Below, one piece after another: positions 1 through 8,333 of a stretch of DNA of 64,000 nucleotides. Where the stretch lies: contig JBNGDS010000007.1 of the NCBI GenBank assembly GCA_049975365.1, forward strand, positions 1-64,000, read 5' to 3'. The translations under genes and the position numbers were made by a program. Under the pieces are notes generated by a model that had not been told where the DNA came from, did no database searches, and was given only the letters and a program-made list of their open reading frames with translations. The DNA is from DSBG01 sp049975365 (GTDB taxonomy: Bacteria > Desulfobacterota > Desulfomonilia > UBA1062). How positions within the stretch are numbered: the first letter of the stretch is position 1; each line of letters starts with the position of its first letter.

Positions 1-20
1 GTTCATGCAATATATTTCCT

Positions 21-73
21 GTACAAATAATTATTGTACGAAACATTCTTGTACAAACAATCTCTTCTGTCAA
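21..73 (-). promoter_or_regulatory. Candidate promoter with palindromic operators, reading off the left edge
   Basis: On the minus strand TTGACA (73-68), a 17-nt spacer and AAGAAT (50-45) resemble a sigma-70 promoter reading leftwards out of the window. The perfect palindrome TTGTACAA (49-56) overlaps the spacer and the -10 element. A second near-palindrome, GTACAAATAATTATTGTAC (21-39), covers the expected transcription start. This arrangement suits repression. The controlled gene would lie outside the window, and the regulator is not known. Confidence 0.4.
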
Positions 74-231
74 GGAAAAAATGTGCAGGGTTCGTGAGAG
101 AAGACAGAGAGCACAATGGGAGAAGGGCGCCGCCAAGGACGCGCAGCTGCAGAGACACTGGGTGTCCTGGCAGAAGGAGGAGATCTCCTTTCTGCATGGA
201 GACGCTCACTCCACATGTTTTAGAAAAATGA

Positions 232-1155
232 TCAGAGGTGCTTGCCCCGGACCATCTCTGGGCTGAGCTCGTCCAGTTCCCGTTCCCGCTGGAGAAGAAT
301 GATGGCGATGATCACCGAGATCCCTCCGAGGATTTGGAGGGGTTGAAACACTTCTCTCAGAAAGAAAAACGCCATGAATGCAGCAGAGATAGGCTCGAGC
401 GTTGCAGTGATGATCGTGCGGGTTGAACGAAGGTAGTTGACCCCGGTAAGATACAGGCCGAAGGGGATCAGGGTTCCGATGATTACGATGTAGAGGATGG
501 CTCCCCATTGGAGTGGCGTGTATGCCTGGACAAAGATGCTCAGGGGCCGATTAAAGAGATTCAGGGTAACTGCGGAGAATATGAATCCATAGGTCAGAAC
601 GGTCCAGGGATTATGCCGGTGCAGTACCCTCTCACCCAGAAGCGTGGTTGAGGCAAAAGAGAGAGCTGAGACAAGACCCCAGAGAATCCCCGAGTGGTTG
701 AGCCTGAGAAGATTGATATCATACCCCCCTACCACCAGATAACATCCGAGGAAAGAAAGAATGAGGGCCATGATTTTGAATCTGGTCACGTGTTCTTTCC
801 AGAAGAGGAATGAGTAGCAGGCAACCAGCACAGGGGCAAGGTATTGAAGGAGGATCGCGGCGGCAACCTGGATCTTGCTGATAGCGATGAAGTATGAGAG
901 TTGCATCATTGCGAGGGACAGGCCGCCAAACAGAAGAAAGTATCCGATATCACCCCTCGTTATCCGCAGCAGAACGGGCCTCGTGATAGACAGCAATACC
1001 ACAAGGATCAGTGCGGCGAGTGTTACGCGTATTTGGACGAGAAGAGATGGTGACATGCCTGCGTTGAACAGCGCCTTCCCCGCTGTCCCGCATGAGGCCC
1101 ACAGGAGAGCGGCCGTCAGCACACAGAGGTATCCCTTGAGGGAGAGATTCATCAT
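232..1155 (-). CDS. EamA/DMT-family membrane transporter
   Basis: A 307-residue, very hydrophobic protein with about ten predicted membrane segments, arranged as two EamA repeats (roughly residues 10-140 and 155-285). This is the usual size and layout of drug/metabolite exporters of the inner membrane. The second repeat ends with the typical PISAAFMAFFFLREVF stretch. The substrate cannot be told from sequence. It is the last gene of a minus-strand group with the acyl-CoA dehydrogenase ending at 1165 (9-nt spacing) and the XRE regulator before it, so export of a metabolite linked to acyl-CoA chemistry is possible but unproven. The start is a double ATG with only a weak Shine-Dalgarno. Confidence 0.85.
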   Translation of the reverse strand: MMNLSLKGYLCVLTAALLWASCGTAGKALFNAGMSPSLLVQIRVTLAALILVVLLSITRPVLLRITRGDIGYFLLFGGLSLAMMQLSYFIAISKIQVAAAILLQYLAPVLVACYSFLFWKEHVTRFKIMALILSFLGCYLVVGGYDINLLRLNHSGILWGLVSALSFASTTLLGERVLHRHNPWTVLTYGFIFSAVTLNLFNRPLSIFVQAYTPLQWGAILYIVIIGTLIPFGLYLTGVNYLRSTRTIITATLEPISAAFMAFFFLREVFQPLQILGGISVIIAIILLQRERELDELSPEMVRGKHL

Positions 1156-1164
1156 GACGGCGTC

Positions 1165-2289
1165 TCACAACTGTGATGCAATAACCATTTTCTGGACATT
1201 TGCGGTTCCGTCGATGGACTTGGCAAGCTGGGCATCGTAAAAGATCTGCTTGATGAGGGAGGATTCCACAATCCCACGGTACCCCAGGAGTTCCATACCG
1301 AAGGAAGCGATATCGTTCAGCACCTCGCAGGCATAGAGCTTTGCCATGGATGCCTCCAGCGTGAATGACTGGGAACCGTCGATGCGACCCAGGGCATGGC
1401 GATAGAGAAGGCGTGCGGCCTGAAGTCTGGTGGCCAGCTCTGCAAGAGGGAGAGAAACTCCCTGGAAGGATAACAGTTCCTTCCCAAACTGACAGCGGTT
1501 TTTCGCGTGCTGGACGATGATATCGAGGGCTCGTGATGCCTCCCCCACACAGCTTGCCGCCACCAATGGTCTGCCTTTGTCAAGGATCTCCATGAAGAGG
1601 AGGTAGCCACTCCCCTCTTCACCGAGCAGGCATGCTGCTTCAATTCGGGCATCCTCGAAGAGCACCTCACCCATGACACACCCGCTGAACCCCTCGAATG
1701 AGTAGGGTGTTCCTCGATGAATCCCCGGGATGCCTCCGTCTACGATAAAGGCGTTGAGCCCTGCACGTCCCTTTCGGGGCACACTGGATGCAAAGACGAT
1801 GAAAAAATCACAGAGCGCATGGTTGATCACGATGCTCTTTTTCCCGCTGATGCCGAATCCGTTCCTGACTCTCTTCGCAGAGGTCGTTATAGCAGATATG
1901 TCAGATCCAGCGAGATCCTCTGTGAGACAGAAGCCGACTGCGAGCCCCTTTGTTGCGATGCTCCTCAGAGACTCCTCGTGAAGGGAATTCATCGAGGCGC
2001 TCTTGATCATCTCCGCGCAGTGAGTCGTGGTGATAGGGCCGTGGAGGGTACCCGGGAGTTCATAGCTGAGGATCTCGTAGACGATGCCGGCGGAGGTATA
2101 ATCCAGACCCTTCCCGCCATAGGTATCAGGAATCAGCAGGCTGTGATACCCTGCACGTGCATAGGCCCTGTAGAGTTCTCTGGCCTTGGCAATGGTGTCG
2201 GTCTGCGTTTCAAGGATGGGCCTGGTGTCCTGAGCGAATTCATGAGCTGTATGGACGAGGACTTTCTGCTGCCTTGTCAGTTCAGTCAT
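1165..2289 (-). CDS. Acyl-CoA dehydrogenase, MCAD-like layout with Asp at the usual catalytic Glu
   Basis: A 374-residue FAD enzyme expected to oxidise an acyl-CoA to the 2-enoyl-CoA and pass electrons to an electron-transfer flavoprotein. The N-terminal helical domain, a middle segment with CLTEDLAGSDI (normally TEPxAGSD) and the C-terminal helical domain are all present. The segment DKGRPLVAAS matches the short/medium-chain branch (DKTRPxVAA), in which catalysis uses the Glu of YEGT near the C-terminus. Here that site reads SIDGTANVQK, so Glu is replaced by Asp. Activity may be altered or the role may differ. The gene overlaps the XRE regulator upstream by 8 nt, indicating translational coupling. 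The substrate is unknown. Confidence 0.85.
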   Translation of the reverse strand: MTELTRQQKVLVHTAHEFAQDTRPILETQTDTIAKARELYRAYARAGYHSLLIPDTYGGKGLDYTSAGIVYEILSYELPGTLHGPITTTHCAEMIKSASMNSLHEESLRSIATKGLAVGFCLTEDLAGSDISAITTSAKRVRNGFGISGKKSIVINHALCDFFIVFASSVPRKGRAGLNAFIVDGGIPGIHRGTPYSFEGFSGCVMGEVLFEDARIEAACLLGEEGSGYLLFMEILDKGRPLVAASCVGEASRALDIIVQHAKNRCQFGKELLSFQGVSLPLAELATRLQAARLLYRHALGRIDGSQSFTLEASMAKLYACEVLNDIASFGMELLGYRGIVESSLIKQIFYDAQLAKSIDGTANVQKMVIASQL

Positions 2290-2620
2290 GATTCCTGCTC
2301 CACTCGAGGAAGTCGAGGTACCGGGAGAGGAAGAGAAGCTCTTCGGTGGTCAGTCGCGAGATTCGTCTGTGAAGCTCTGCCCTGCTGACCTTGTGTGGTG
2401 TCAAGGAGATGTCCTTTTCCTCGGATATGAAGAAATCGATACTTTTATTCAGCAGCCCTGCGATATTTTCGATCTGGTGGTGGTAGAGCCTGCGCTTTCC
2501 GAGTTCATAGTTGGACAGTGCTGCCTGGGTAATGCCCAGTGCCTGTGCAAGATCCATCTGGGTCAACCCGTTCTCTTCCCGCGCGAGCTGAATTTTTTTG
2601 CCGATCTCCTTGAATCCCAT
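2282..2620 (-). CDS. XRE-family helix-turn-helix regulator
   Basis: A 112-residue protein with a Cro/CI-type HTH at about residues 8-62. The recognition part LTQMDLAQALGITQAALSNYE is typical of the family. The C-terminal 45 residues are charged and may mediate dimerisation. It is the first gene of the minus-strand operon with an acyl-CoA dehydrogenase and an EamA transporter, and it is divergent from the acyl-CoA dehydrogenase starting at 2793. It therefore probably controls this small regulon, including the shared intergenic region 2621-2792, which holds a promoter with an inverted repeat. The effector, perhaps an acyl-CoA, is inferred only. Confidence 0.85.
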   Translation of the reverse strand: MGFKEIGKKIQLAREENGLTQMDLAQALGITQAALSNYELGKRRLYHHQIENIAGLLNKSIDFFISEEKDISLTPHKVSRAELHRRISRLTTEELLFLSRYLDFLEWSRNHD

Positions 2621-2730
2621 GGTGAATCTCTTTCTCGTCTTATGGCCTCGGCGCGTTGTTTCTCTCCGTGACCACCGTAACTATTCGGCCCATGTAGTAC
2701 GATTCCATCTGATGTGCAAGGGGAATTGAC

Positions 2731-2778
2731 TTGACAGGAATATAACATGGAAGCATAATTGTAAAACATTCTGTTATA
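2731..2778 (+). promoter_or_regulatory. Sigma-70 promoter with inverted repeat, upstream of the acyl-CoA dehydrogenase at 2793
   Basis: TTGACA (2731-2736), 17 nt and CATAAT (2754-2759) make a near-consensus promoter 34 nt before the ATG at 2793. TATAACA (2741-2747) and TGTTATA (2772-2778) form an inverted repeat that brackets the -10 element and start site, as a repressor operator would. The divergent XRE gene is the obvious candidate regulator. The 9-mer AAACATTCT also occurs both here and in the operator region at 41-49. Confidence 0.6.
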
Positions 2779-2792
2779 TTCAGAGGCGTCCC

Positions 2793-4040
2793 ATGTTCGA
2801 CTTTATCATGACCGAGGCCCAGAAGAAACTCAGGGATGAGACACGGGAATTTACGAAATGGGTCCCCAGGCAGCTGATCCTCGATATGGATGCCGAAAAG
2901 ATCCAGTTTCCCCATGAGTACCTCCAGGAGGCTGGAAAGAGGAATCTTCTCGGTATCAGGATCCCACGAGAGTTGGGAGGAAGAGGGCTCGGCTGGGTAG
3001 ATGACGCCATCGTCGCGGAAGAGGTCGGAGTGGCGAGCTATTCCCTTGCCTGTTTGTGGGGGGTCGGGGCCGATATCGTGTGCGAGGCAATCAGTGAATT
3101 CGGCTCTGAGGAACTGAAACAGGATGTAATCGTGCCCCTCTTGAAAGGGGAGACCTTTGCTGCAGAGGGCCTGACAGAACCCCGTGGCGGATCTGACTTT
3201 TTCGGCGCTACCACCTACGCCCGCAAGGAAGGTGAAGACTGGATCATCAATGGACAGAAGCGGTTCATTGTCGGTGCAGAGGGTGCAGACTGGTTCCTGA
3301 TCTACGCGGTAACCGATCCGGATGCTCCGCCCCACCGGCGCATGACGGCGTTCATGGTGCCTAGGACTGAAGGAGTTGAGACACGGTATCTCTATGGTCT
3401 CATGGGTGTCCGGGGTGGAGGCGCAGGAAGGCTCATCCTGAAAGATGTCAGGGTTCCTGAGCGCTATGCACTGAATGGGGTTCAAGGCGGGTTCGACGTG
3501 TTTGTCCGCATGATGATTCCAGAGCGACTGGGAACAGCAGCTATGACCCTGGGATCTGTTCGTCCCGCCATTGAAATTGCAACGCGGTACACATCGAAAC
3601 GGAAGGCATTCGGCATGCCCATACAGGGCTTCCAGGCAGTTGGATTCAAGGTGGCTGATTCTGTCATGCTGCTCGATGCCGCGCGATCCGTTGTGTACAG
3701 CACCTGCCTGGCGGTCGATTCAGGCAAGGCACACCCGAACCGGATCCGGAGGATGGTATCCCAGAGCAAGAAGTTTGTAACAGAGGCTGCATGGGAGATT
3801 GCAAACAAGTGTATGCAGGTTGTCGGGGGAATCGGGTATACGAATGTGTATCCCCTGGAAAGGATCGTGAGAGACATCAGGCTTGCCATGATCTGGGTGG
3901 GAACCAACGAGATCATGCAGCTCATCATTCAGAACGAGTGGTACAAGGAATTCCACAAGGTCGTCTCGAAAGAGGATGTTCGAGATGTTGAGCAGGATGC
4001 GCTCAATGCTTCTGAGGTAGAGGAAAAGGTGTACGAGTAG
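2793..4040 (+). CDS. Acyl-CoA dehydrogenase (IVD/LCAD-like)
   Basis: A 415-residue FAD-dependent acyl-CoA dehydrogenase, complete from the N-terminal helical domain to the C-terminal helix bundle. The middle domain carries EGLTEPRGGSDFFG, and the C-terminal part has QVVGGIGYTNVYPLERIVRDIR and GTNEIM. The MCAD-type catalytic position reads WVGT, without Glu. The segment MIPERLGTA supplies a Glu at the place used by isovaleryl-CoA and long-chain dehydrogenases, so it probably belongs to that branch. It is transcribed alone from a near-consensus promoter and ends before a terminator hairpin (4119-4157). It faces away from the XRE operon, which carries a paralogue. The acyl chain preference cannot be read from sequence. 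Confidence 0.88.
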   Translation: MFDFIMTEAQKKLRDETREFTKWVPRQLILDMDAEKIQFPHEYLQEAGKRNLLGIRIPRELGGRGLGWVDDAIVAEEVGVASYSLACLWGVGADIVCEAISEFGSEELKQDVIVPLLKGETFAAEGLTEPRGGSDFFGATTYARKEGEDWIINGQKRFIVGAEGADWFLIYAVTDPDAPPHRRMTAFMVPRTEGVETRYLYGLMGVRGGGAGRLILKDVRVPERYALNGVQGGFDVFVRMMIPERLGTAAMTLGSVRPAIEIATRYTSKRKAFGMPIQGFQAVGFKVADSVMLLDAARSVVYSTCLAVDSGKAHPNRIRRMVSQSKKFVTEAAWEIANKCMQVVGGIGYTNVYPLERIVRDIRLAMIWVGTNEIMQLIIQNEWYKEFHKVVSKEDVRDVEQDALNASEVEEKVYE

Positions 4041-4118
4041 GAGACGCCGGTCATAAGGAGGGTATTGGGAACCACAAGCCGTTTTGGCGCCTCATGAGCA
4101 TTTGAAAGCTTTTATCTG

Positions 4119-4157
4119 AGTCGGGGAGAGTGAATACGCTCATCCCCGTCTTTTTTT
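4119..4157 (+). terminator. Rho-independent terminator after the acyl-CoA dehydrogenase
   Basis: CGGGGA (4122-4127) pairs with TCCCCG (4143-4148), with an extra GAG/CTC pairing inside the loop. A run of seven T follows at 4151-4157. It lies 79 nt after the stop of the gene ending at 4040. Confidence 0.7.
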
Positions 4158-4314
4158 ATCCATCCAGTTCTTTTTCTGACAGCCACCTCGTCGGATTCTC
4201 ACTTGGATGCCAACCGAAGATCAGAGGGTAACTGGTGGATGAAGAACTTCTGCTTGAGCCTGAGGGCTCCACGGAAAAATCTGCTTGATTTTTACAGGCA
4301 CATGCATATATTTT

Positions 4315-4327
4315 ATTGTCTTACAAT
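4315..4327 (+). promoter_or_regulatory. GntR/FadR-type operator palindrome before the acyl-CoA dehydrogenase at 4354
   Basis: The sequence ATTGTCTTACAAT is a perfect palindrome apart from its 3-nt centre. It matches the TNGTNNNACNA pattern known for FCD-type GntR regulators. It sits 27 nt before the start codon of the acyl-CoA dehydrogenase. A 10-of-11 match (ATGTATTACAA, 6367-6377) lies in front of the GntR gene itself. The remaining part of 4158-4314 shows no gene. Confidence 0.55.
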
Positions 4328-4353
4328 AATACAATTCAATGGAGGGAGGAGAT

Positions 4354-5505
4354 ATGTCTTTACTCGACAAATACTATACCGAGGAACATCAAATTTTTCG
4401 AGAGGCTGTGAGACGATTCTTCGAAAAGGAAGTGACGCCCTTCGCGGATCAATGGGAACAGGAGGGTATCGTCCCCCGTCAGGCATGGAAAAAATTTGCG
4501 GAGCAGGGATTTCTTTGTCCCTGGCTACCTGAAGAGTATGGGGGTGTTGGGGCGGATTTTCTCTATTCCTTCATCCTGACTGAAGAGCTCGCACGGACAC
4601 ACTGCGGGGGATTTTTCTTTCCTCTCCACTCGGATATCATCGTGCCGTATATCTATAGTTTTGGGAACGATGAGCAGAAAGAGAGATGGCTTCCGAGGTG
4701 CGCGACAGGTGACATCATCACGGCACTGGCAATGACGGAGCCGGGTACCGGGTCCGACCTCGCCGCAATCAAAGCCACTGCGATCAGGGACGGGGATGAG
4801 CTCGTGATCAACGGACAGAAGACATTCATCTCCAATGGAATCAGTTGCGATCTGGTCATCGTGGCTGCACGGACCAATCTCCAGGCTGCATCGCCCTATG
4901 AGGGGATGTCGCTCATTGTGGTTGAAGAAGGAACCCCCGGATTCGAGAAGGGGAGAAAGCTCGAAAAGATCGGGTTGCATTCGCAGGATACCGCCGAGAT
5001 GGCCTTTGTGGATTGCAGGGTGCCGGCACATAACCTGCTCGGACAGGAGGGGCAGGGATTCTATTACCTGATGCAGAAGCTCCAGCAGGAACGGCTTGTA
5101 TGTGCCATGGGCTCCCAGGTCGGTGCAGAAGAAGCATTGAGGGTGACCATTGACTACACCAAGACAAGAGAGGCATTCGGGAGACCCATCAGCCGCTTTC
5201 AGTACATCTCCTTCGAACTTGCGAAGATGGCAACAGAAGTTGAGGTGGGGAGAGCTTTCCTGGAAAGTCTGATCATTGATCACCTTGAGGGAAGACAGGA
5301 TGTGAAGAAGGCATCCATGGCCAAATACTGGATCTGCGAAATGCTGAACCGGGTCGTGTCCCAGTGTGTCCAATTCCATGGCGGGTACGGATACATGGAG
5401 GAATATCCCATTGCCCGCATGTTCCGCGATGCTCGAGTGCAGACCATTTACGCAGGAACATCAGAGATCATGCTGCTCATCATCAGCAGGCAACTCGGCC
5501 TGTAG
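4354..5505 (+). CDS. Acyl-CoA dehydrogenase (LCAD/IVD-like)
   Basis: A 383-residue acyl-CoA dehydrogenase. The start is set at 4354 (MSLLDKYYTEEH) because a strong Shine-Dalgarno (GGAGGGAGGAG, 4341-4351) lies directly before it; an ATG at 4339 is too far upstream and has no Shine-Dalgarno. AMTEPGTGSDLAAIKATA is the FAD/acyl-CoA signature. The C-terminus has QFHGGYGYMEEYPIARMFRDARVQTIYAGTSEIM. Ala replaces Glu at the MCAD catalytic site, while QQERLVCAMGSQ keeps the Glu used by the long-chain/isovaleryl branch. It converges with the GntR gene ending at 5566. A GntR-type palindrome in its promoter region makes it a likely target of that regulator. Confidence 0.88.
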   Translation: MSLLDKYYTEEHQIFREAVRRFFEKEVTPFADQWEQEGIVPRQAWKKFAEQGFLCPWLPEEYGGVGADFLYSFILTEELARTHCGGFFFPLHSDIIVPYIYSFGNDEQKERWLPRCATGDIITALAMTEPGTGSDLAAIKATAIRDGDELVINGQKTFISNGISCDLVIVAARTNLQAASPYEGMSLIVVEEGTPGFEKGRKLEKIGLHSQDTAEMAFVDCRVPAHNLLGQEGQGFYYLMQKLQQERLVCAMGSQVGAEEALRVTIDYTKTREAFGRPISRFQYISFELAKMATEVEVGRAFLESLIIDHLEGRQDVKKASMAKYWICEMLNRVVSQCVQFHGGYGYMEEYPIARMFRDARVQTIYAGTSEIMLLIISRQLGL

Positions 5506-5565
5506 GGGACATCGATAGGTTGATACATCAATGATGCAGTGAGTGTCTGATTTCAGGGCTCAGCG

Positions 5566-6324
5566 TCAGGCTGGTATGCCTCGTGACTCCTCGATCGCTT
5601 TGAGGAGCGTCTCCTTCAGGTAATCGATGTGTTCGCATGTGGCTGCCCTTGACGCAGCCTGGTTTCGCGACTGGATCGAGCGGATGATTGCATGGAGTTG
5701 CTTGACGATTTTCTGAGAGCTGTCGTCCACTGTCGAGAGTTTTTTCCTGCTGTAGGGGAATGCCTCGACGAGGATGGTATTGATGGATTTCCTCAGGTAC
5801 ACGAAGATGGTGTTGTGGGTGGATTCCGCGATGGTGCTGAAGAAATCGGCGTAGAGTTTTTCCCCTTCCCTCGCACGGTGAAGAACAAGATTCTCTCCGA
5901 TGGCGAAAGCGCGGTCGTAAATCCTTTGTAGCCTCTCGAGATCCTTTTTCGTTGCCCGCATGCAGGCCAGAGCAGCAGCCTCTGAATCGAGGAGTCTTCT
6001 CACATACAGGAGCTCCCAGATCTTTTCCTGGTCAATGGTGAGCAGATCCTCGATGGGAGAGGGAACCCTGGGCAGAGCGGACCTGATGAACTTGCCCTTC
6101 CGATGGCTGGAATCAATGTACCCCCAGGCTTCAAGGAGTTTCATGGCCTCACGAAGGGAAATTCTGCTGATCCCGAAGAGTCTGGTCATCTCATGCTCCG
6201 ACGGCAACTTATCCCCGGGTTTCAGGCTTCCATCACGAATGAGGTGGATAATCTGCTGTGCAACACGTACAGGAATACCAGGGGATTTCTGAATCCGCGA
6301 GATGAGGCTGTTCCTGCCCTCCAT
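5566..6324 (-). CDS. GntR-family regulator with FCD ligand domain
   Basis: A 252-residue regulator. The N-terminal winged helix (about residues 12-80) has GDKLPSEHEMTRLFGISRISLREAMKLLEAWGYI, the classic FadR-subfamily pattern. The C-terminal all-helical FCD domain (about 95-235) binds small carboxylates or acyl-CoA in relatives. It faces the acyl-CoA dehydrogenase gene at 4354. Palindromes of the TNGTNNNACNA type occur before that gene and in its own upstream region (6367-6377). Negative control of fatty-acid or carboxylate degradation with autoregulation is the simplest reading. Confidence 0.88.
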   Translation of the reverse strand: MEGRNSLISRIQKSPGIPVRVAQQIIHLIRDGSLKPGDKLPSEHEMTRLFGISRISLREAMKLLEAWGYIDSSHRKGKFIRSALPRVPSPIEDLLTIDQEKIWELLYVRRLLDSEAAALACMRATKKDLERLQRIYDRAFAIGENLVLHRAREGEKLYADFFSTIAESTHNTIFVYLRKSINTILVEAFPYSRKKLSTVDDSSQKIVKQLHAIIRSIQSRNQAASRAATCEHIDYLKETLLKAIEESRGIPA

Positions 6325-6338
6325 TCTAAAACCTCTTG

Positions 6339-6378
6339 TTGATACGTATTATAAACATATAATAATATGTATTACAAT
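6339..6378 (-). promoter_or_regulatory. AT-rich upstream region of the GntR gene with operator-like palindromes
   Basis: The stretch just before the GntR start contains an imperfect inverted repeat with arms ATACGTATTATA and TATAATAATATGTAT. It also holds ATGTATTACAA (6367-6377), one mismatch from the TNGTNNNACNA consensus and similar to the palindrome at 4315-4327. It is a likely autoregulatory site. The exact -10/-35 elements are not clear. Confidence 0.4.
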
Positions 6379-6706
6379 AATAATTAACCATTTATTCTGC
6401 CCTTTCCCCCATGAGGGCGGCGAGCATAGGAGGTTCGTTTTTCAGTCTTTCCGCACGAAGAGGGAGGTCTCTTCCTACACGGTGTCTCCACACACTTCCT
6501 GTAGCTGTGAGAAGGTGATGCGTGGGGACCGGAGGGCATGACAGGAATCCTATGGAGGACCCAAAGTGAATCAGTGCGAAGTGAGGCTGTCCTCGGCATG
6601 AGAAATAGTATATAGTAAACTCCCGAGGCCGCAGATTCATGGCACACATGATCCACTCACCAGTGAGAGTGGGAACCCTTTTGACCCCCTGAATGAGAGG
6701 AGAAAC
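6379..6706. other. Intergenic region with no recognisable gene
   Basis: About 330 nt between the divergent GntR gene and the DUF1846 gene. Short open frames here have no family resemblance and no convincing ribosome-binding site. GAGAGGAGAAAC immediately before 6707 is the Shine-Dalgarno of the DUF1846 gene. I see no known riboswitch. Confidence 0.5.
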
Positions 6707-8227
6707 ATGGCAGGCAGAATCGGTTTTGACAACGAGGGCTATATCAGACAGCAGACGCGTTCAATCCTTGAGAGGGTTGAGCGGTTCAACAACAAACTCT
6801 ATCTCGAATTCGGCGGAAAGCTCCTCTATGACTATCATGCCGCGCGGGTGCTTCCCGGATATGACCCGAATGTCAAGATGCGGCTTCTCCAAGAATTGAA
6901 AGACAAGGCGGACATACTTCTGTGCATCTATGCAGGCGATATCGAGCGGAAGAAGATCCGTGCCGATTTCGGCATCACCTATGACTCGGATGCCCTCAAG
7001 CTTATTGACGACCTGAAATCCTGGGACATCACCGTGGTGGGCGTCATCATCACCAGGTTTGATAACCAGCCCGCCGCAACCCTCTTCAAGAACAAGCTTG
7101 AACGGAGGGGGATCGGGGTCTATACCCACCCGTACACGAAAGGATATCCCACGGATGTCGATCTCATCGTGAGCGATCAGGGCTACGGAGCAAACACCTA
7201 CGTGGAGACATCCAAGCCACTGGTCATCGTGACCGGCCCCGGGCCGGGCAGCGGAAAGCTCGCAACATGCCTTTCCCAGATGTACCATGACCACAAGAAG
7301 GGAATAAAATCAGGGTATGCGAAGTTCGAGACGTTTCCTATCTGGAACTTCGCCCTCAAGCATCCCGTCAATGTAGCTTATGAGGCGGCGACAGCGGACA
7401 TCAGAGATTTCAACCTGATCGATCCCTTTCACCTCGAGGCGTATGGAGCCACGGCCGTCAATTACAACCGCGATGTGGAAGTTTTTCCTGTTCTCCGACG
7501 GATTCTGGAAAAGATCACCGGTGGAAAAAGTGTGTACCGTTCTCCAACCGATATGGGGGTAAACCAGGTGGGCTTTGCGGTTGTGGATAACGACATTGTC
7601 CAGGAGGCAGCAAAACAGGAGGTTATCAGGCGCTACTTCCGGTATCAGTGCGAGTACGTGATGGGATTTACCGAGAAGGATACTGTTCAGCGTGTTGAGC
7701 TGCTCGTTCGGGATTTCAATCTGTCTCCGGAAGATCGCAGGGTTGTCCCGCATGCTCGACTGTCAGCGGCAAAGGCCCAGAATGAGGAAGGGAAGGGAAA
7801 CGACGGTATCTACTGCGGGGCAGCAATCGAGCTCAGAGATGGAACGATCGTGACCGGAAGCAATTCCCCACTCATGCATGCCGCATCATCACTGATCCTG
7901 AGGGCTATCAAGCACCTTGCAGAGATTCCACCGAAGCTCGAGTTACTACCGGTGAGCATCACGGAGTCGGTGAGGAACTTCAAAACAGAGATCCTCAATG
8001 AAAAGAGCGTGAGTCTAGACCTGGAAGAGACCCTCGTGGCACTGAGTATCAGCGCCACGTCAAATCCGGCAGCACAGCTTGCCCTTGAGAAGGTAAAGGA
8101 TCTCAGGGGATGTGAAGTCCATATGACACACATACCGACTCCCGGTGATGAGGCGGGGCTCAGGAGACTGGGTGTAAATGTGACCTCTGACCCGAATTTT
8201 GCCTCGAATAACCTCTTTATCACCTAG
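6707..8227 (+). CDS. DUF1846 domain-containing protein
   Basis: A 506-residue protein that looks like a full-length DUF1846 member. It begins GFDNEGYIRQQTRSILERV and contains the conserved VTGPGPGSGKLATCLSQMYHD segment (about residues 178-200), which resembles a nucleotide-binding loop, and the SPTDMGVNQVGFAVVDN region (about 282-300). The family is widespread in anaerobes, with structures solved but no settled biochemical role, so no reaction is proposed. A strong Shine-Dalgarno (GAGAGGAG) precedes the ATG. It is a single gene between divergent GntR and a convergent S1 protein. Confidence 0.85.
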   Translation: MAGRIGFDNEGYIRQQTRSILERVERFNNKLYLEFGGKLLYDYHAARVLPGYDPNVKMRLLQELKDKADILLCIYAGDIERKKIRADFGITYDSDALKLIDDLKSWDITVVGVIITRFDNQPAATLFKNKLERRGIGVYTHPYTKGYPTDVDLIVSDQGYGANTYVETSKPLVIVTGPGPGSGKLATCLSQMYHDHKKGIKSGYAKFETFPIWNFALKHPVNVAYEAATADIRDFNLIDPFHLEAYGATAVNYNRDVEVFPVLRRILEKITGGKSVYRSPTDMGVNQVGFAVVDNDIVQEAAKQEVIRRYFRYQCEYVMGFTEKDTVQRVELLVRDFNLSPEDRRVVPHARLSAAKAQNEEGKGNDGIYCGAAIELRDGTIVTGSNSPLMHAASSLILRAIKHLAEIPPKLELLPVSITESVRNFKTEILNEKSVSLDLEETLVALSISATSNPAAQLALEKVKDLRGCEVHMTHIPTPGDEAGLRRLGVNVTSDPNFASNNLFIT

Positions 8228-8333
8228 ATAGACAGTATCCGGGTCCGAAGAGGTCTTGAGACATGGCTCAGGTGGATACCTTCGGGTTTCCCTGAAAAAA
8301 CTGCTCCAATCGGTATGGCCTCCGGAGGGGGTG

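Noticed and set aside
4203..4532. Open frame of 109 codons upstream of and overlapping the acyl-CoA dehydrogenase start
   Set aside because: It overlaps a well-supported gene in another frame, crosses its promoter and operator, and has no ribosome-binding site.
6384..6656. Open frame of about 90 codons on the minus strand in the GntR/DUF1846 intergenic region
   Set aside because: Composition is atypical (Ser/Pro/Arg-rich, Cys scattered), no ribosome-binding site, and no family resemblance.
8319..8328. Perfect palindrome CCTCCGGAGG as a terminator between the DUF1846 and S1 genes
   Set aside because: It has no loop and no T-run, so it is unlikely to end transcription.
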